A stretch of DNA of 64,000 bases from Narthecium ossifragum (GCA_963920575.1 OY986966.1:18657888-18721887), one strand, 5' to 3'. Shown: positions 37,001 to 48,977, counted from the stretch's first letter. The notes: generated from the letters alone by a model not told the origin. Numbers and translations are program-made.

Positions 37001-38759
37001 TACTTCCCGAGTATCTAAAATGAGGGCTCAACAAGCAAGTGTTCCACATATATATTCCTTAATGTTTTCGAATTGATGAGGCTTCTGAACTAAACTCTGA
37101 AACAAGCTGACATAGCCATAAAGAAGGTACATCCTCATGAGTGCATGAAAGTGCACTCTGAACAACCATATAACCATCTAAATTGCTATATCTTCACCTT
37201 TAATCAACTTCTTTAGCACTATTTTTATAGTATATGTTACTTCACATAGTTGCTTGGAAAATGCAGGGAATTGGAGCTGAAAGAAGCTGAAAAGATTATA
37301 TGGGTCAACTTCAAAGATTAAACTGTATCTTTTCAAGAAGAACCAGATGATGTGCCATATACTATTGGAAAGATCTTGAAGTCTAGTTTCCGGAGAATTT
37401 TACAGTTCGTGATTCCGAGTTTTTCACGGGAAGTTATAATATTTTTCGTACCAGTGCGCAGTGCTGAGTGAATAGTGACGGTCGACCGTCAGATCTCAAG
37501 GTCGACCGTCATGCTAAAAAATCCTCACGGTCGACCGTCGAGCTCAAAATTCCTCACGATTGACTGTAAGATGCTCACGGTCGACCGTCGCATCGACCGT
37601 GGCATAGACCATCAGCCTCTGTCAAGGAAAATACTTCGCAGGGTCGATGCGAAGATCGACCGCAGCTTGTCAAAATAAATTGTGCACCTCACGGTCGACC
37701 GTCAGGTTCTCACGATCGACCGCCAGATCAGCCAGGGGCGTATAACGGGTTTAAACTTAACCCGAGTTTGCTAATTTTTGGACCCTATAAATAGGAAACT
37801 TAGGATTAGTTAAAGGGGAGTTCTTGGACGTTTTTGGAGGCTCTTTTCTGGATGTTTCCCAAAGGAAGAAGATGAAGGAATCTCCATCCATGGCCGAGTA
37901 ATCCGCGGGCATGGCGGACGGATGATCTAACGAGGATTAGGGCTTCTTCTCCAACAATGGTTCATAGTTTTAATCTTTATTGTTAAACTCTTTTCTATGT
38001 ATTGCATCTTCAAAGATTATTTTCAGATTATAGATTTCTATGTGGATGATTAATATTATAAATCCAATCATGCTTCTTTTATGATATTGTGATCCCATAG
38101 TTATCTCTTTTGATTCTTCTACCTAGTCTCGCGAGACCTTTGCTATGCATTTCCCGTAGTGACAGCTGGTATTGTGTATTCTTAGGGATCTGGTAAGACA
38201 AGGTTGGGGCTCTATCCCGAGGAATCTTTGCTATGCATTGCCGATTGTGAGAGTTAGTATTGTGTATTCTTAGAGATCCGGATAGATAGAGTTAGGGCTT
38301 TGTCCCCATGAACTTTTGATGCGCATTACCTGTAGTGACAGCCGGTATCGTGTATTCTTAGATTTGGGTTGGATGAAGTTAGAACTATAATAAGGAAGAA
38401 TCAATCGTAGGAAGAGACATTTTCATATTTTGTTAGGTTTATAGTTCTATATCTTCCGGTTAAGGTGATTGGGATGTGAATCCCTTAACTGAGTATTATA
38501 TGAACCATTGAGAAGAGAAGAACCTAAATCCGAGTGAAGTGATTCCTGAAGCCTAGCCTCATTCAAATCATGATTTTTTTCATTAACTTTATCTTATCAT
38601 TACATCTTCGATCTATTTTCTTAACTTTTATCGCTCTTGATTGTTTTCGATATATTGTTATATGTGTTTCTGGATCTTTCCTCCTCTCTCTGTGAGTTCG
38701 ACCCCTCTTATGTTGAACTGCACCGCGACCGCTGTGCGTGACACATTTGAGCGATATCA
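37000..38759 (+). mobile_element. Gypsy LTR (Tat/Athila-like), plus orientation
   Basis: The right end GTGTTGAACTG-like segment through GTGCGTGACACATTTGAGCG and GATATCA (38759) matches, in inverted orientation, the LTR remnant at 42770-43097. A TATA box (CCTATAAATAGG, about 37784) lies in the middle. No primer-binding site follows the right end, so this is a solo or 3' LTR. The left boundary is approximate because no target duplication could be identified. Confidence 0.65.
37477..37725 (+). repeat. GGTCGACC palindrome array in LTR
   Basis: The palindrome GGTCGACC occurs five times exactly within 230 bases. The longest form is GACGGTCGACCGTC (37477-37490), and ACGGTCGACCGT occurs at 37527, 37577 and 37691. 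Degenerate copies (CACGATTGACTG, GATCGACCG, ACGATCGACCG) fill the gaps. CTCACGGTCGACCG is a recurring longer unit. The array lies 60-310 bases upstream of the TATA box. Confidence 0.92.
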
Positions 38760-39359
38760 AACAAGCTCCAGAACTTTTTCTTCTTTTTTTTCCTTTTTTT
38801 TCTCTCTCCATGCAATACTTATTCCTCTGGTGAGTATAATTGCCGCTGCACATCAAGTGTTCGTGTGTGAATCACATGATATTCTACCTTCAGGTTATCA
38901 CACATGCAATCAATATATAGGCCAATCCATATGCAAGTAACATATATAATAAGCATAAAAATTTCAGCACATGTAAAATTTCTAATAACATACTCAATTC
39001 AACACTATTAAACCCAATAAAGTAGCATGCATGAAATCATATATGCCTACACCCCCAACCTAAAATTCACATTGTCCTTAATGTGTGCTAATCATATAAA
39101 TAAGCAGAAGGGTGTTGACTGAATTTTCATATATAGCATAAATAAGAATAGGAAATCGAAATAGGAGCGAGGCCACCTGATAGAATAAGCGAATATCTCC
39201 CCAAGGCTCCTTATAGTGGCCGAATTTCTCAAGCAATGTAGACGGTGGTCCAAACATCGTAAGAAATAAGATAGCAACCGAAAACAAATGAAAACAAAAG
39301 CGAACAAATTAAAACAACCTAACCTAAACAAAAAAGGGAAATAATAGGTAGTAGAAAGA

Positions 39360-40628
39360 TCATCCCTTGTAGATAGGGTCTACGAGAGAAACGGTGTGCT
39401 TCTCAGGGTCCGCTTTCTCTGGAATCGGCTTCAAGCGCTGTCCATTAACCTTAAACAGCCTCCCATCCTTTGGGTCTTCAACTTCCACAACCCCATAATC
39501 AAAGACTCTGCTAACAGTAAAGGGGCATGTCCAGCGTGATCGCAACTTCCCAGGATGAAAGTGTAGTCGCCCGTCATACAGATAGACTTGTTGTCCTACT
39601 TGAAACGTCTTCCGCAGGATCTTCTTGTCATGGTAGGCCTTTGTCTTTGCCTTGAAGATCCTGGAGCTCTCATAAGCATCATTCCGAAGTTCTTCCAACT
39701 TAGACAGCTGGAGTTTCCATTCCTGACCTGCAGTATCCAAAGTAAAATTTAGTGACTTAATAGCCCAATATGCCTTATGTTCTAATTCGACTGGAAGATG
39801 GCATGGTTTTCCATAAACTAGGCGAAACGGCGACATCCCCAGGGTAGTCTTGTAGGCAGTGCGATATGCCCACAACACGTCTGATAGCCTCAAGGACCAG
39901 TCTTTTCGGTTGGGGCTCACTGTATTTTCCAGTATCTGCTTTATCTCTCTATTAGCGAATTCAGCTTGGCCATTTGTCTGTGGATGATAAGCAGTGGAAA
40001 TCTTATGTGTGACTCCATACCTGCGCATCAAAGCCTCAAAGGAGCGATTACAAAAGTGTGATCCCTGGTCACTAATAATAACTCTAGGAGTACCAAACCG
40101 GGATAAAATATGCTCTTTAAGAAACTTGATGACAATAGAATAATCATTATTCCTACATGCAATAGCCTCCACCCACTTAGAAACATATTTCACAGCCAAC
40201 AATATATATAAATAGCCAAAAGAAGAAGGAAAGGGTCCCATAAAGTCTATACCCCAACAATCAAAAATCTCTACAGCTTGAATGGGGTTCAAAGCCATCA
40301 TATGTTTTCTAGATAAAGCTCCTAACGTTAGGCATCTATCACAGGATCTGCAGAAAATGTTAACATCACGAAACATGGTAGGCCAGTAAAAACCACATTG
40401 AAGAATTTTAGCAGCAGTCTTTTTCATTGAGAAATGGCCTCCACATGCATGAGAGTGACAGAATGTAATGATGCTTTCTATTTCATAATCAGGGACACAA
40501 CGACGCATAATCTGATCAGGACAATACTTAAACAGACAAGGATCATCCCAATAAAATTTCTTTACCTCAACAAAAATTTTACGCTTATCCTGCGCACTCC
40601 AAAAGGAAGGGATCTCACATGTCGTCAA
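39360..40628 (-). pseudogene. Gypsy integrase domain
   Basis: A 422-residue open frame with an HHCC zinc motif ([12 protein letters not shown] then CRSCDRC), the catalytic core ([37 protein letters not shown] giving D, D and E), and a C-terminal domain with [20 protein letters not shown] and RWTCPF. The frame itself is open. The pol frame leading into it has a TAA near 40675, and the upstream enzymes are deleted, so it cannot act as a full polyprotein. Integrase inserts the DNA copy into chromosomes. Confidence 0.93.
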
Positions 40629-40902
40629 ATAATTGACAATATGCGCATACCAGGGCAGTCGTGCAACTGAAAAGAGTTACTCACCAGGGAAGTCATCCAT
40701 GATCGATGGCTCATTTTCCGCTACTTCCACCATCAACCTTGATAGGTGATCAACGACAGTGTTCTCTAAGGAAAAGCGGGGACTGCTCGAGCACCTACAA
40801 ACAAAAGCAAAATAAATCGAAAACAAAAACAAACATGCAAGCACACAACATAAAAAAATAACTCAAGCATTCTCAAGCATACAAGAAAGCAAATCGAGCA
40901 AA

Positions 40903-41478
40903 CTAAACTACTATATATAAGACAAGGATTTTTAACCGCGCCCTTAGCGGTCGTGCCCTAGCACGATGATATGCAAAATCAGTAAGTGCCATGGCCTGGA
41001 AGGTTAACCTTAGTAGTATAACCAAGGGTAATTCACCATGTGAATCCAAGTGGCATATTACAAGTTGGAGAACTAGCTTTTGCATTCTAACACCAATAAA
41101 CAAGGTAGCTGGATCTCTCAAATAGAAATATGTATCATCATTATGCTCAAGTGTCAATGACTCATCCAATGACCTATCAATAATGTCATTATGCTCGTAG
41201 TCAAGGATGCTAAGATCACAAAATCTGAAATAAATCCGTCGAAGTCTAAAAGTATCTATCAAGGTCATGTTCTTCCTAACTATCCAAGGTGATGAAATAA
41301 ACACTGGAAATATACCTCGCGGCTTAGAAGCAAAGACTTGAAATTCAGCCGATGGAGGTTCAGCGAATACATGGTCGTGGTGGTCTTGGAAGTTGTCCGG
41401 ATCTTCCTCGCTGCTGACCGACCCATACAGGAGTACTTCGTCTTCTTCCATATGATGTGTCCATCCAAGTTCGTGCAT
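40903..41478 (-). pseudogene. Unidentified frame inside the Gypsy element
   Basis: A 191-residue open frame starting MHELGWTHHMEEDEVLLYGS, between gag and the integrase remnant. I recognise no protease, reverse transcriptase or RNase H motif in it. It occupies the place where pol should be. It could be a non-pol reading frame typical of some Tat/Athila elements, or a chance frame left by the deletion. Confidence 0.4.
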
Positions 41479-41538
41479 GTTAAAAGATGTGATTACCTCG
41501 CATAATTGGTGTGCCTTCTCCTAGTCCTTCATAAGTAA

Positions 41539-42555
41539 CTATAGAATGAAAGAATCAAAATTAGGCTTGGTTTTAGCATCCTTAAGTAAGTCCAAAATCT
41601 TTGTCACAGAAAGTTGAGCAAAAACATGTGCATCTTCAGTATCAGAGACATGAACATGTGCATTACTAACATTGGAATCATGAGCATATGCATAGTGAAT
41701 GTTAGTATCATGAACATGCGTAGGAGCGCTAAAATCATGTGTGTATGCATCACACACATTAGAATCAATAGCTTGTGCATCAATAAGACTAGGATTTTGA
41801 ACATGCACACTAGCACTACAGTCATGAGCATATGCATCATCAACATGAACATCTTGAGTATGTGCACCATAAGCACTAAAATCATGGATGTATGCATCAG
41901 AAGCACTAAAGTCATCGACACATGCATCATACATGTTAGGCTCATCAACATGCACATCCTGGGAAGTAGCAACATAAGTATCATGCACATAATCATCATA
42001 AGCACTGGGATAAGAGTAGAAAAACTCATTGTGTTGCAGACAGCTGTTGGACGTTGAGGCGACATTGGGATGCTTGTAGGATTTGGCATCGATATGACCA
42101 TGATAATCATCCCAACGCCCCGGAACCGTCTGTGTATGAGTCGTCTCAACAAGCTCATTCAAGTGCTTCATAGCTTCATCTGGATCAATCTGCAAAAACT
42201 CACCCTTGCATCTTGTTTCAAGAATTTGACGTTTATGCTCAGTTAATCCATAATAAAAATAGCTAACTAAACGCCAATTAGCATAACTATGGTTAGGGCA
42301 TGAAATTATTAAACTTTTAAATCGCTGCCATGCATCACATAATGTCTCATCATCCTTTTGTGCAAAGGTTGAAATCTTTCTTTTCAATGCGTTAATCATA
42401 TAAGTAGGAAGATACTCATTGACAGAAACAAGACTCGTTCTATTCTCCAAGCTCAATTCGTATATACTTTTCTTACGATATGTTGTTTGAGACATTCCAT
42501 CTCTCGACTTCATAGAATATGATCTCAAATAGTCTTGATATAATTCATTTTCCAT
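41539..42555 (-). pseudogene. Gypsy gag with His/Asp-rich repeat tail
   Basis: A 338-residue frame. Residues about 20-135 form a retrotransposon gag domain (TLCDAWQRFKSLIISCPNHS, SYFYYGLTEHKRQILE). After about residue 190 comes a degenerate repeat of 9-11 residues rich in His, Asp, Ala and Tyr (DAYIHDFSAYGAHTQDVHVD and similar), ending near residue 320. I do not see a CCHC zinc knuckle, which gag normally uses to bind RNA. It may be lost, or replaced in function by the His-rich tail. Confidence 0.85.
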
Positions 42556-42745
42556 CCTGTTTTTTTTTTATAAGTTTTTTTTTTCACCAAGTAAAAATAA
42601 AACGAAAATTCAAAACAAAACTAAAAAGAAAATAAAGAAAACTAAGGAAAAAGAAATACAAATCCAAAGAAAAAGGAATAAAGTTACCGCCTTCGATGTC
42701 TTCAATCATCATAATCTGATGATTCTGGCACTTTTCTGAACCGTC

Positions 42746-42763
42746 TCCCCGACAACGGCGCCA
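42746..42763 (-). other. Gypsy primer-binding site
   Basis: On the minus strand TGGCGCCGTTGTCGGGGA, just inside the LTR. It differs by one base from the TGGCGCCGTTGCCGGGGA of Athila/Tat-group elements, a tRNA-Asp-type primer site. Confidence 0.85.
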
Positions 42764-43096
42764 ATTTTTTATATCGCTCAAATGTGTCACGCACAGCGGT
42801 CGCGGTGCAGTACAACATAAGAGAGGTCGAACCCACAAATAGACAAGCAGGAAAGATCCAGAAACACAGATAACAATATATCGAAAACAATCAAGAGCGA
42901 TAAAAGTTAAGAAAATAGATCGAAGATGTAATGATAAGATAAATTTAACGAAAGAAATCAAGATTTGAATGAGGTTAGGCTTCAGGAATCACTTCACTCG
43001 GATTTAGGTTCTTCTCTTCTCAATGGTTCATATAATACTCAGTTAAGGGATTCACATCCCAATCACCTTAACCGGAAGATATGGAACTATAAACCT

Positions 43097-45819
43097 AACA
43101 TCAAAGTGTATATATATCATGTAGTACTTTTCCTACCATCAATATCTCCAGCCATGTTTGCATCAACATAACCTTGCAGACCATTGGATGACCTTCTGAA
43201 ACATAGTGTTGAATCTGTAGAGACCCTCAAGTATCTCAAAAGCCACTTCACTGCTTCCCAGTGTTGCTTTCATGGATTACTCATATACCTGCTCACAACT
43301 CCCACTGCATGTGCAATATCTGGTCTAGTACAGACCATGGCATACATGAGGCTACCAATAGTAGAAGAATAAGGTGCCTTAGCCATGTAAGCACGTTCTT
43401 CATCTGTTGCAGGTGATTGCTCCTTGGATAGTTTGAAATGATTAGACATAGGTGTGCTTACTGGTTTTGCACCATCCATGTTGAATCTCCCCAACACTTT
43501 CTTCACATATTCAGCTTGTGATAATAGCAAGGAACCATCTGCTCTGTCCCTAGTAATCCTCATCCCAAGGATTTGTTTGGCAGCACCCAAATCCTTCATA
43601 GAGAAAGTTGATGATAATTGCTCCTTCAGGTTGTCAATCTCCTTTTTGCATGAACCTGCAATCAACATATCATCCACATAAAGAAGTAAGATGATATAAG
43701 AACTATCAAACCTTTTCACATAGCAACAGTGATCGGCCTCGGTCCTCAGAAAACCATTGCTGCTCATAAAGTTGTCAAACTTCTTGTACCACTGTCGAGG
43801 AGCCTGTTTCAACCCATATAGACTCTTTTGAAGTTTGCATACATATTTTCTTTTCCTGGCACTATAAAGCCATGAGGTTGTTGCATGTATATGTCCTCCT
43901 CCAAATCACCATGAAGGAAAGCCATCTTCACGTCTAGCTGCTCCAGATGCAAGTCTTCTTGTGCTACGATTCCTAGCACCAATCTGATTGTAGTCAGCTT
44001 CACCACAGGAGAGAAAATCTATGTATAATCAATACCCTCTTTCTGTTGAAAGCCCTTCACAACCAGCCTTGCCTTGTATCTTTTGCTGCCGTCATGTTCA
44101 TCTTTTACTCTGTATATCCACTTGTTATGCAGTGCCTTTTTATCTTTGGGTAACTCAATCAACCGCCATGTCCTATTTGACATTAAGGAGTCCATTTCAT
44201 CCTTCATAGCAAGATCCCACTTGGTTGAGTCAACAACCTGAATAGCTTCCTCGTAACTCTCAGGCAGGCTCACCACTATCAGTCAAAAGAATGTAATTCA
44301 AAGAGGGAGAAAAACGTTGTGGTGCTCTAATGGTTCTGGAAGATCGTCTGAGCCATTAACTGGACTATGAGGTTCCTCCTATGGGGTTACATTTTCCTGA
44401 TCTTCTGGGACATTGTTCTACAAGTCATTCACAAAAAAATTTTCGAAGTTAACAACTTCTTAAGAGTCTTTGGCTTCATTATCTGCTCCCAATTTGTCCT
44501 TGTACACCACCTGTTCATTAAAAATGACATTCCTGCTTCTAATAATTTTTCGATTTTGGCCATCCCAGAATCGATAACCAAACTCAGCATCACCATAGCT
44601 AATAAAGTAGCACTTCTGAGATTTGGAATCAAGTTTTGTTCTAGCAGCGGAATTAACATGAACATAAGCCAGACAACCAAATACTTTCAAAAAAGAGTAA
44701 TTTACCTCTTTCCCAGTCCATACTTCTTCTGGAATTTTACAATCCAAAGGAACTGATGCCCACGATTTATCAAGTATGTAGCGATGTTAACAGCATCAAC
44801 CCAAAACATCTTAGGAAGACCAGCATGCAATCTCATGCTCCTAACTCGCTCATTAATGGTTCTATTCATGCACTCAGCAACACCGTTTTGATGTGGTGTT
44901 CCAGGAATGGTTCTCTCCATCTTTATTCCATTGGCAGCACAATATTCCTTGAATCTGTCATCAGTGTATTCCCCTCCATTATCAGACCTAAGACATTTGA
45001 CTTTCAGACCTGTCTCATTCTCCACAAGCGCTTTCCAGTTTTTAAAAGTGGCATACACATCAGATTTATTTTTCAGAAAATAAACCCATACCTTTTTGCT
45101 AAAGTCATCAATGAAGGTCACATAATAATAGGAGCCTCCAAGAGAGGCAACTCGAGAGGGACCCCATACATCTGTATGAACGAGCTCTAACTTCTCATTC
45201 TTCAAGTTTCGTCCTCCTTTCAAAAAACCAACTCGTTTATGCTTTCCCATGATACAGCTCTCGCACAAGTCAAATTGGACAAATTTGAGACTAGGAAGCT
45301 TTCCCCTTGACTGTAACACCTTCATGCCATTCTCACTCATGTGACCAAGTCGTCTATGCCACAAAATAGATTCATCCCTTGAATCAGCAACTGCAATAGT
45401 ATCACTATTACTGTAGGTCATATAAAGTGTACCTGACTTGTTTCCACGAGCAACTATCATTGCCCCTTTTGAGATCTTCCATGCCCCATCAACGAAATTA
45501 ATAGCATAGCCATCATCATCAAGTTGACCAACAGAGATCAAATTACGCATCAACTGTGGAACATGTCGAACTTTGTGCAACTTTTATATTGACCCATTAG
45601 ACACTTTTATTCTGACTTCTCCCATACCCACAATATCCATGGCTTCACCATCAGCCAAGTACACCTTCACGAAATTACCGCTCACATAATTGTCCATAAT
45701 TTCCCGATGTGCGGTGGTATGAAAAGAGGCCCAGAGTCTAGAACCCAAGAATCGAATGAACTAGTAACAGATAATAATAGAGCATCATGTATCTCTTCCA
45801 TAACAGTATTGACAGCATC
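43097..45819 (-). pseudogene. Copia body, truncated at both ends
   Basis: Reading leftward: protease remnant (SFDSWVLDSG), pre-integrase zinc motif (ILWHRRLGHM, CESCIMGKHKR), integrase core (VHTDVWGPSR, LRSDNGGEYT, TPHQNGVAE), reverse transcriptase (KARLVVKGFQQKEGIDYT, YGLKQAPRQW as a frame-shifted part, LYVDDMLIAG), and the first RNase H residues (YVDANMAGD, GRKSTT). Gag, the RNase H end and both LTRs are missing. Breaks include stops near 45595, 44282 and 44020 and a frameshift near 43840. Its left edge joins the Gypsy LTR at 43097 and its right edge joins the NAC pseudogene at 45820. Confidence 0.9.
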
Positions 45820-46744
45820 ATGGAATGGGGAGGTACCTCCCGTCATCGTACCTTCTTCGGTCCCCCAAGCGATGAGGAGTTGCTGCTCCATTACCTGTTC
45901 AACAAGATCCATGGCAGGCCTCTGCCTTCTGAAGATTCAGTCATCGATGGTATGAACGTCTACTCAACAGAGCGTTGGAATCTCGTTCCAGCTCCTCCCC
46001 CGGATAGCAGAGCTCCCGCGGACGCCTAATTCTTCACACCTAGAGAGCCCATGTTTCCCAGTAACAACAAGTCGCGCCCAAAGCGCTCCGCCGGCCAGAA
46101 GAAGGGTAGATTGATAGGATACAAAGTCATTGCTTGCCTTTCAGCTCCAAGGCCAGAAGAAGTCTTCCGGTTGGGTCATGCACGAGTACGAGCTCGCAAC
46201 CTCCCTTATTGCTCCCGTCGATGCTCCCATCAGCGACCACATATTTCTCTGCCGCGTCAAATTGAACCCGGAAACAGAGAGCAAGAAGAAGAAACGGGCA
46301 ATCGAGCTAGACGACAATGGCCGCTTTGTTCCATGCAACAAGAAGCTCATGATCAAGATATCTTCTGCTGACCACGCTACGTCTGTTCTTCCGACAGCCG
46401 CAGCTCCCTCATCCATTGGCGACGACGGTGCTGATCATCAACATCACCTAATGGTTGCATCATCATCATCAGCACTTCCTTTGAGTTCGGATGATTGGAC
46501 GGACACAGACATGCTTTCGTATTTGGAACAGTTCCAAGTTACTCCTGAGGACGTAGCCTGGTTCCATGAGAGACCAGTCGACTCTGATGATGGCGGGGCT
46601 GGGTATACCACTAGCACCACGCCGGCGGCTGAAGAGGAACAGGGCCTCAACATTATGCTAAGAACCCGTCAAGACTCATGCATCTGGCCGGCTGTTTTAT
46701 TCGACAAGGCCACCACCAACACATCGTCTTATTTTACTAATTAA
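45820..46744 (+). pseudogene. NAC-domain transcription factor pseudogene, copy 2
   Basis: The longest of three related copies, intronless. From ATG 45820: WGGTSRHRTFFGPPSDEELL, then LFNKIHGRPLPSEDSVIDGM and VYSTERWNLVP. A TAA follows at the W/Y site before FFTPREP, then SGWVMHEYELATSLIAP and an acidic tail (SSDDWTDTDMLSYLEQF) ending at TAA 46742-46744. Besides the shared stop it lost about 19 residues around the GTWRMSGKK block. It also gained one A (GGATACAAAGTC versus GGATACAAGTC in copy 1), shifting the frame. NAC proteins are plant DNA-binding regulators; this copy is not functional. Confidence 0.85.
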
Positions 46745-46865
46745 TTGTTAATTACTGTTTAATTCTTTCCCGTTTTATTAATTAGCTTGTGCTTTTTAGG
46801 CAATTTTGTTGATGTTGAAGCTTGTAACTAAATCCTGATATATAAAGAAACTAGGTGGGCCCCCC

Positions 46866-46935
46866 TGCCACCTGGCAGGGTAACCATCAAGTTAATGGAT
46901 GATTCGGTTATACAAACCGAATTTGATTAATAAAT
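46866..46935. repeat. Short palindromic repeat flanking NAC copy 2
   Basis: TGCCACCTGGCAGGGTAACC at 46866 shares 19 of 20 bases with 36669. It is followed by CGGTTATACAAACCG, an imperfect palindrome. Probably the end of a small transposon. Confidence 0.5.
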
Positions 46936-47137
46936 TAGTATGGATACTATATAAGGTTGCTTGTATTAGATTAATATACTATGACTATCTATTATATAAG
47001 GAAGGGTGGTTTTTGAAATGTCTCAACTATAAGACATAAAGAACGGTCCATATTCATCTCCAAACACTTCCAACGGTCCAGATTTCATCATCAACTTTAA
47101 GATTCCCCCCAAAATTTCATCTCCACCAAAAACTCCC

Positions 47138-47337
47138 NNNNNNNNNNNNNNNNNNNNNNNNNNNNNNNNNNNNNNNNNNNNNNNNNNNNNNNNNNNNNNN
47201 NNNNNNNNNNNNNNNNNNNNNNNNNNNNNNNNNNNNNNNNNNNNNNNNNNNNNNNNNNNNNNNNNNNNNNNNNNNNNNNNNNNNNNNNNNNNNNNNNNNN
47301 NNNNNNNNNNNNNNNNNNNNNNNNNNNNNNNNNNNNN
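47138..47337. other. Assembly gap of 200 N
   Basis: Exactly 200 N in a row, a conventional placeholder length, so the true gap size is unknown. Features on either side cannot be linked by distance. Confidence 0.99.
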
Positions 47338-47360
47338 GTGCACTATCAATTTTTATATAA

Positions 47361-48830
47361 GAGCATCCACATCAGCTCCTGTAAAAGGACCATATTCTCT
47401 AAATTAGAAGAGCTATAGTAGCATATTTGAGAAAAAAACCGACTGCATCAGCTCTTCTACCCATACCGTAAAATGGAGAGTTGCTACAGTGATACTCTAG
47501 ACATAGAGTATCACTATAGCAACTATAAACTACATTTAATAATAAAATAATTGAATGTTTTGTTTTCTTTTAATCCCTACTCCAACCCAGTCATCGTTCC
47601 TCTTCTCCAACCCATTCTTTCCATTCTCCAAATCTCTACAACTCCCTCCTCCCTACCCATTTCTCTTCTCCTACCACTAATTGTTTCTCCAAACCCCAGC
47701 TCCCTCCCCCCTAACCATGGCTACCCAAGAGCCAACCATCGCCTAGCTCTTGCTCCTATCCGCTCCATCTCCGGCGAGGTCCAACCCCGTGGGCCATTCC
47801 AGTCCCCCTCACTCTCTCTCTCCCCTTTCGCCAGCAGCCACTATTGCACATGCCACCATCACACACCCTAGCAGCCACTATTGCCCACGCCGGCAACCAC
47901 TATCACACCCGCCGCCATCGCATCCGCCGCCAAGCAAGCTTCTTTCCGGTGTTCTTGTTCAATCTTTTCTCTTCAGTTTTGCTTTCTATCTAAACTGAAA
48001 CACAATCACAGACCCCTACTTTGGATCATTCTTCTAGGTATCTGTTCTTCCAGTGTTTTTTATGCTTTGTTGAGCACTAAATCCTCTAGATTTAGCAATA
48101 TGGTTAAGCTTTTAGCATCTCAAACATTGTAATATGAATCAACTTTTTCAAGCACCCTCTGGATATTTGCATGATGCTGATCCTTTTTCCTTCTCCATGA
48201 TCTGCCTTTCTGCTTCTAAGACTAACATATCTTCAAATTCTTCCTCGGATGATGAGTTTGAGGATGAGTCATTGATAATTTTTTGAATACGATTGTAGAT
48301 GGAACTTATTATGTAAATGGAAATATAGACCGATAAAGAGAGAAATGAAATTGAGAGGAAAGAAAATGAGGGAGTAAATTATTCTCAATTGATATCTTCA
48401 ATGCAATATATTGTAATTTATAGTGAGTGAATATGACCGTTTAGATTTCATTGTTGAAAATATAGCCATTTAAATTTACTGTTCAAAATATAGCCGTTGA
48501 GGTTTTGAAAATTAGGAATATAGCAGTTGAAAAATGACCGTTTGAAAAATGACCGTTTCTAAAACGGCCCGTGATTTAGCCGTTAGAATATCAACATGAG
48601 TTAAGGTTTATTATATTACAATTTTCAAATTTTAATATTTTTAAAAATAATATATTACTATTATATAATTAATGTAATATATTACTGTTGTTGTGAAATA
48701 TATTTACCAACGTATAATATGATCAATGGATAGGAAATAGAAAATATAAAGAAAGAATGAAGATATTAATATTTAAGTCTGATAGAGAATGGCTTAGAGT
48801 ATCTGATGCAGAATGTTGTTGGATAGAGAA
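47361..48830. mobile_element. Possible non-autonomous DNA transposon
   Basis: Begins near GAGCATCCACATCAGCTCC and contains repeated palindrome-like words (GATACTCTAGACATAGAGTATC at about 47492). It ends near AGAGTATCTGATGCAGAATG (about 48797). A short acidic phrase, TCCTCGGATGATGAGTTTGA (48242), may be a transposase N-terminal remnant. C-rich sequence (47620-47940) has open frames without recognisable domains. Boundaries and class are uncertain. Confidence 0.35.
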
Positions 48831-48976
48831 TCTGTAAACTGAAGAAATGGCTCTTCAAATTTTAATATTCAAATATTGTAGTATGCATGTTTTGTTTCTT
48901 GCACCTTTCTTTTTTCGGATTTTTTATTTTTTAATTTTGATTTTTTTAATATCATAAATATCTCTGAATTTTTTGA

Positions 48977-48977
<1 letters not shown>

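Larger units (their letters stand above)
38760..43097 (-). mobile_element. Gypsy element, internally deleted, minus strand
   Basis: Read on the minus strand it has an LTR remnant (43097-42770), a primer-binding site, gag, a filler frame (41478-40903), the last codons of the RNase H region, integrase, and a purine-rich GGTTGGGGGTG tract near 39055. Protease, reverse transcriptase and most of RNase H are absent. The 3' LTR is not seen because the sequence meets a plus-oriented LTR at 38759. This is a dead Tat/Athila-group copy. Confidence 0.85.

Noticed and set aside
37477..37725. CRISPR-like array (regular GGTCGACC repeats)
   Set aside because: Spacing is irregular, repeats are short palindromes in a retrotransposon LTR, and the genome is plant nuclear DNA.
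41614..42158. Met/Ile-rich frames on both strands opposite gag
   Set aside because: These are shadows of the CATGxxx repeat that encodes the His/Asp-rich gag tail on the minus strand.
46130..46744. A separate acidic 204-residue gene
   Set aside because: It is the C-terminal half of NAC copy 2 in the frame downstream of the one-base insertion.
47551..48132. Proline/serine-rich coding gene after the N gap
   Set aside because: No known domain, low-complexity C-rich DNA, and overlapping open frames in two phases. More likely non-coding transposon sequence.
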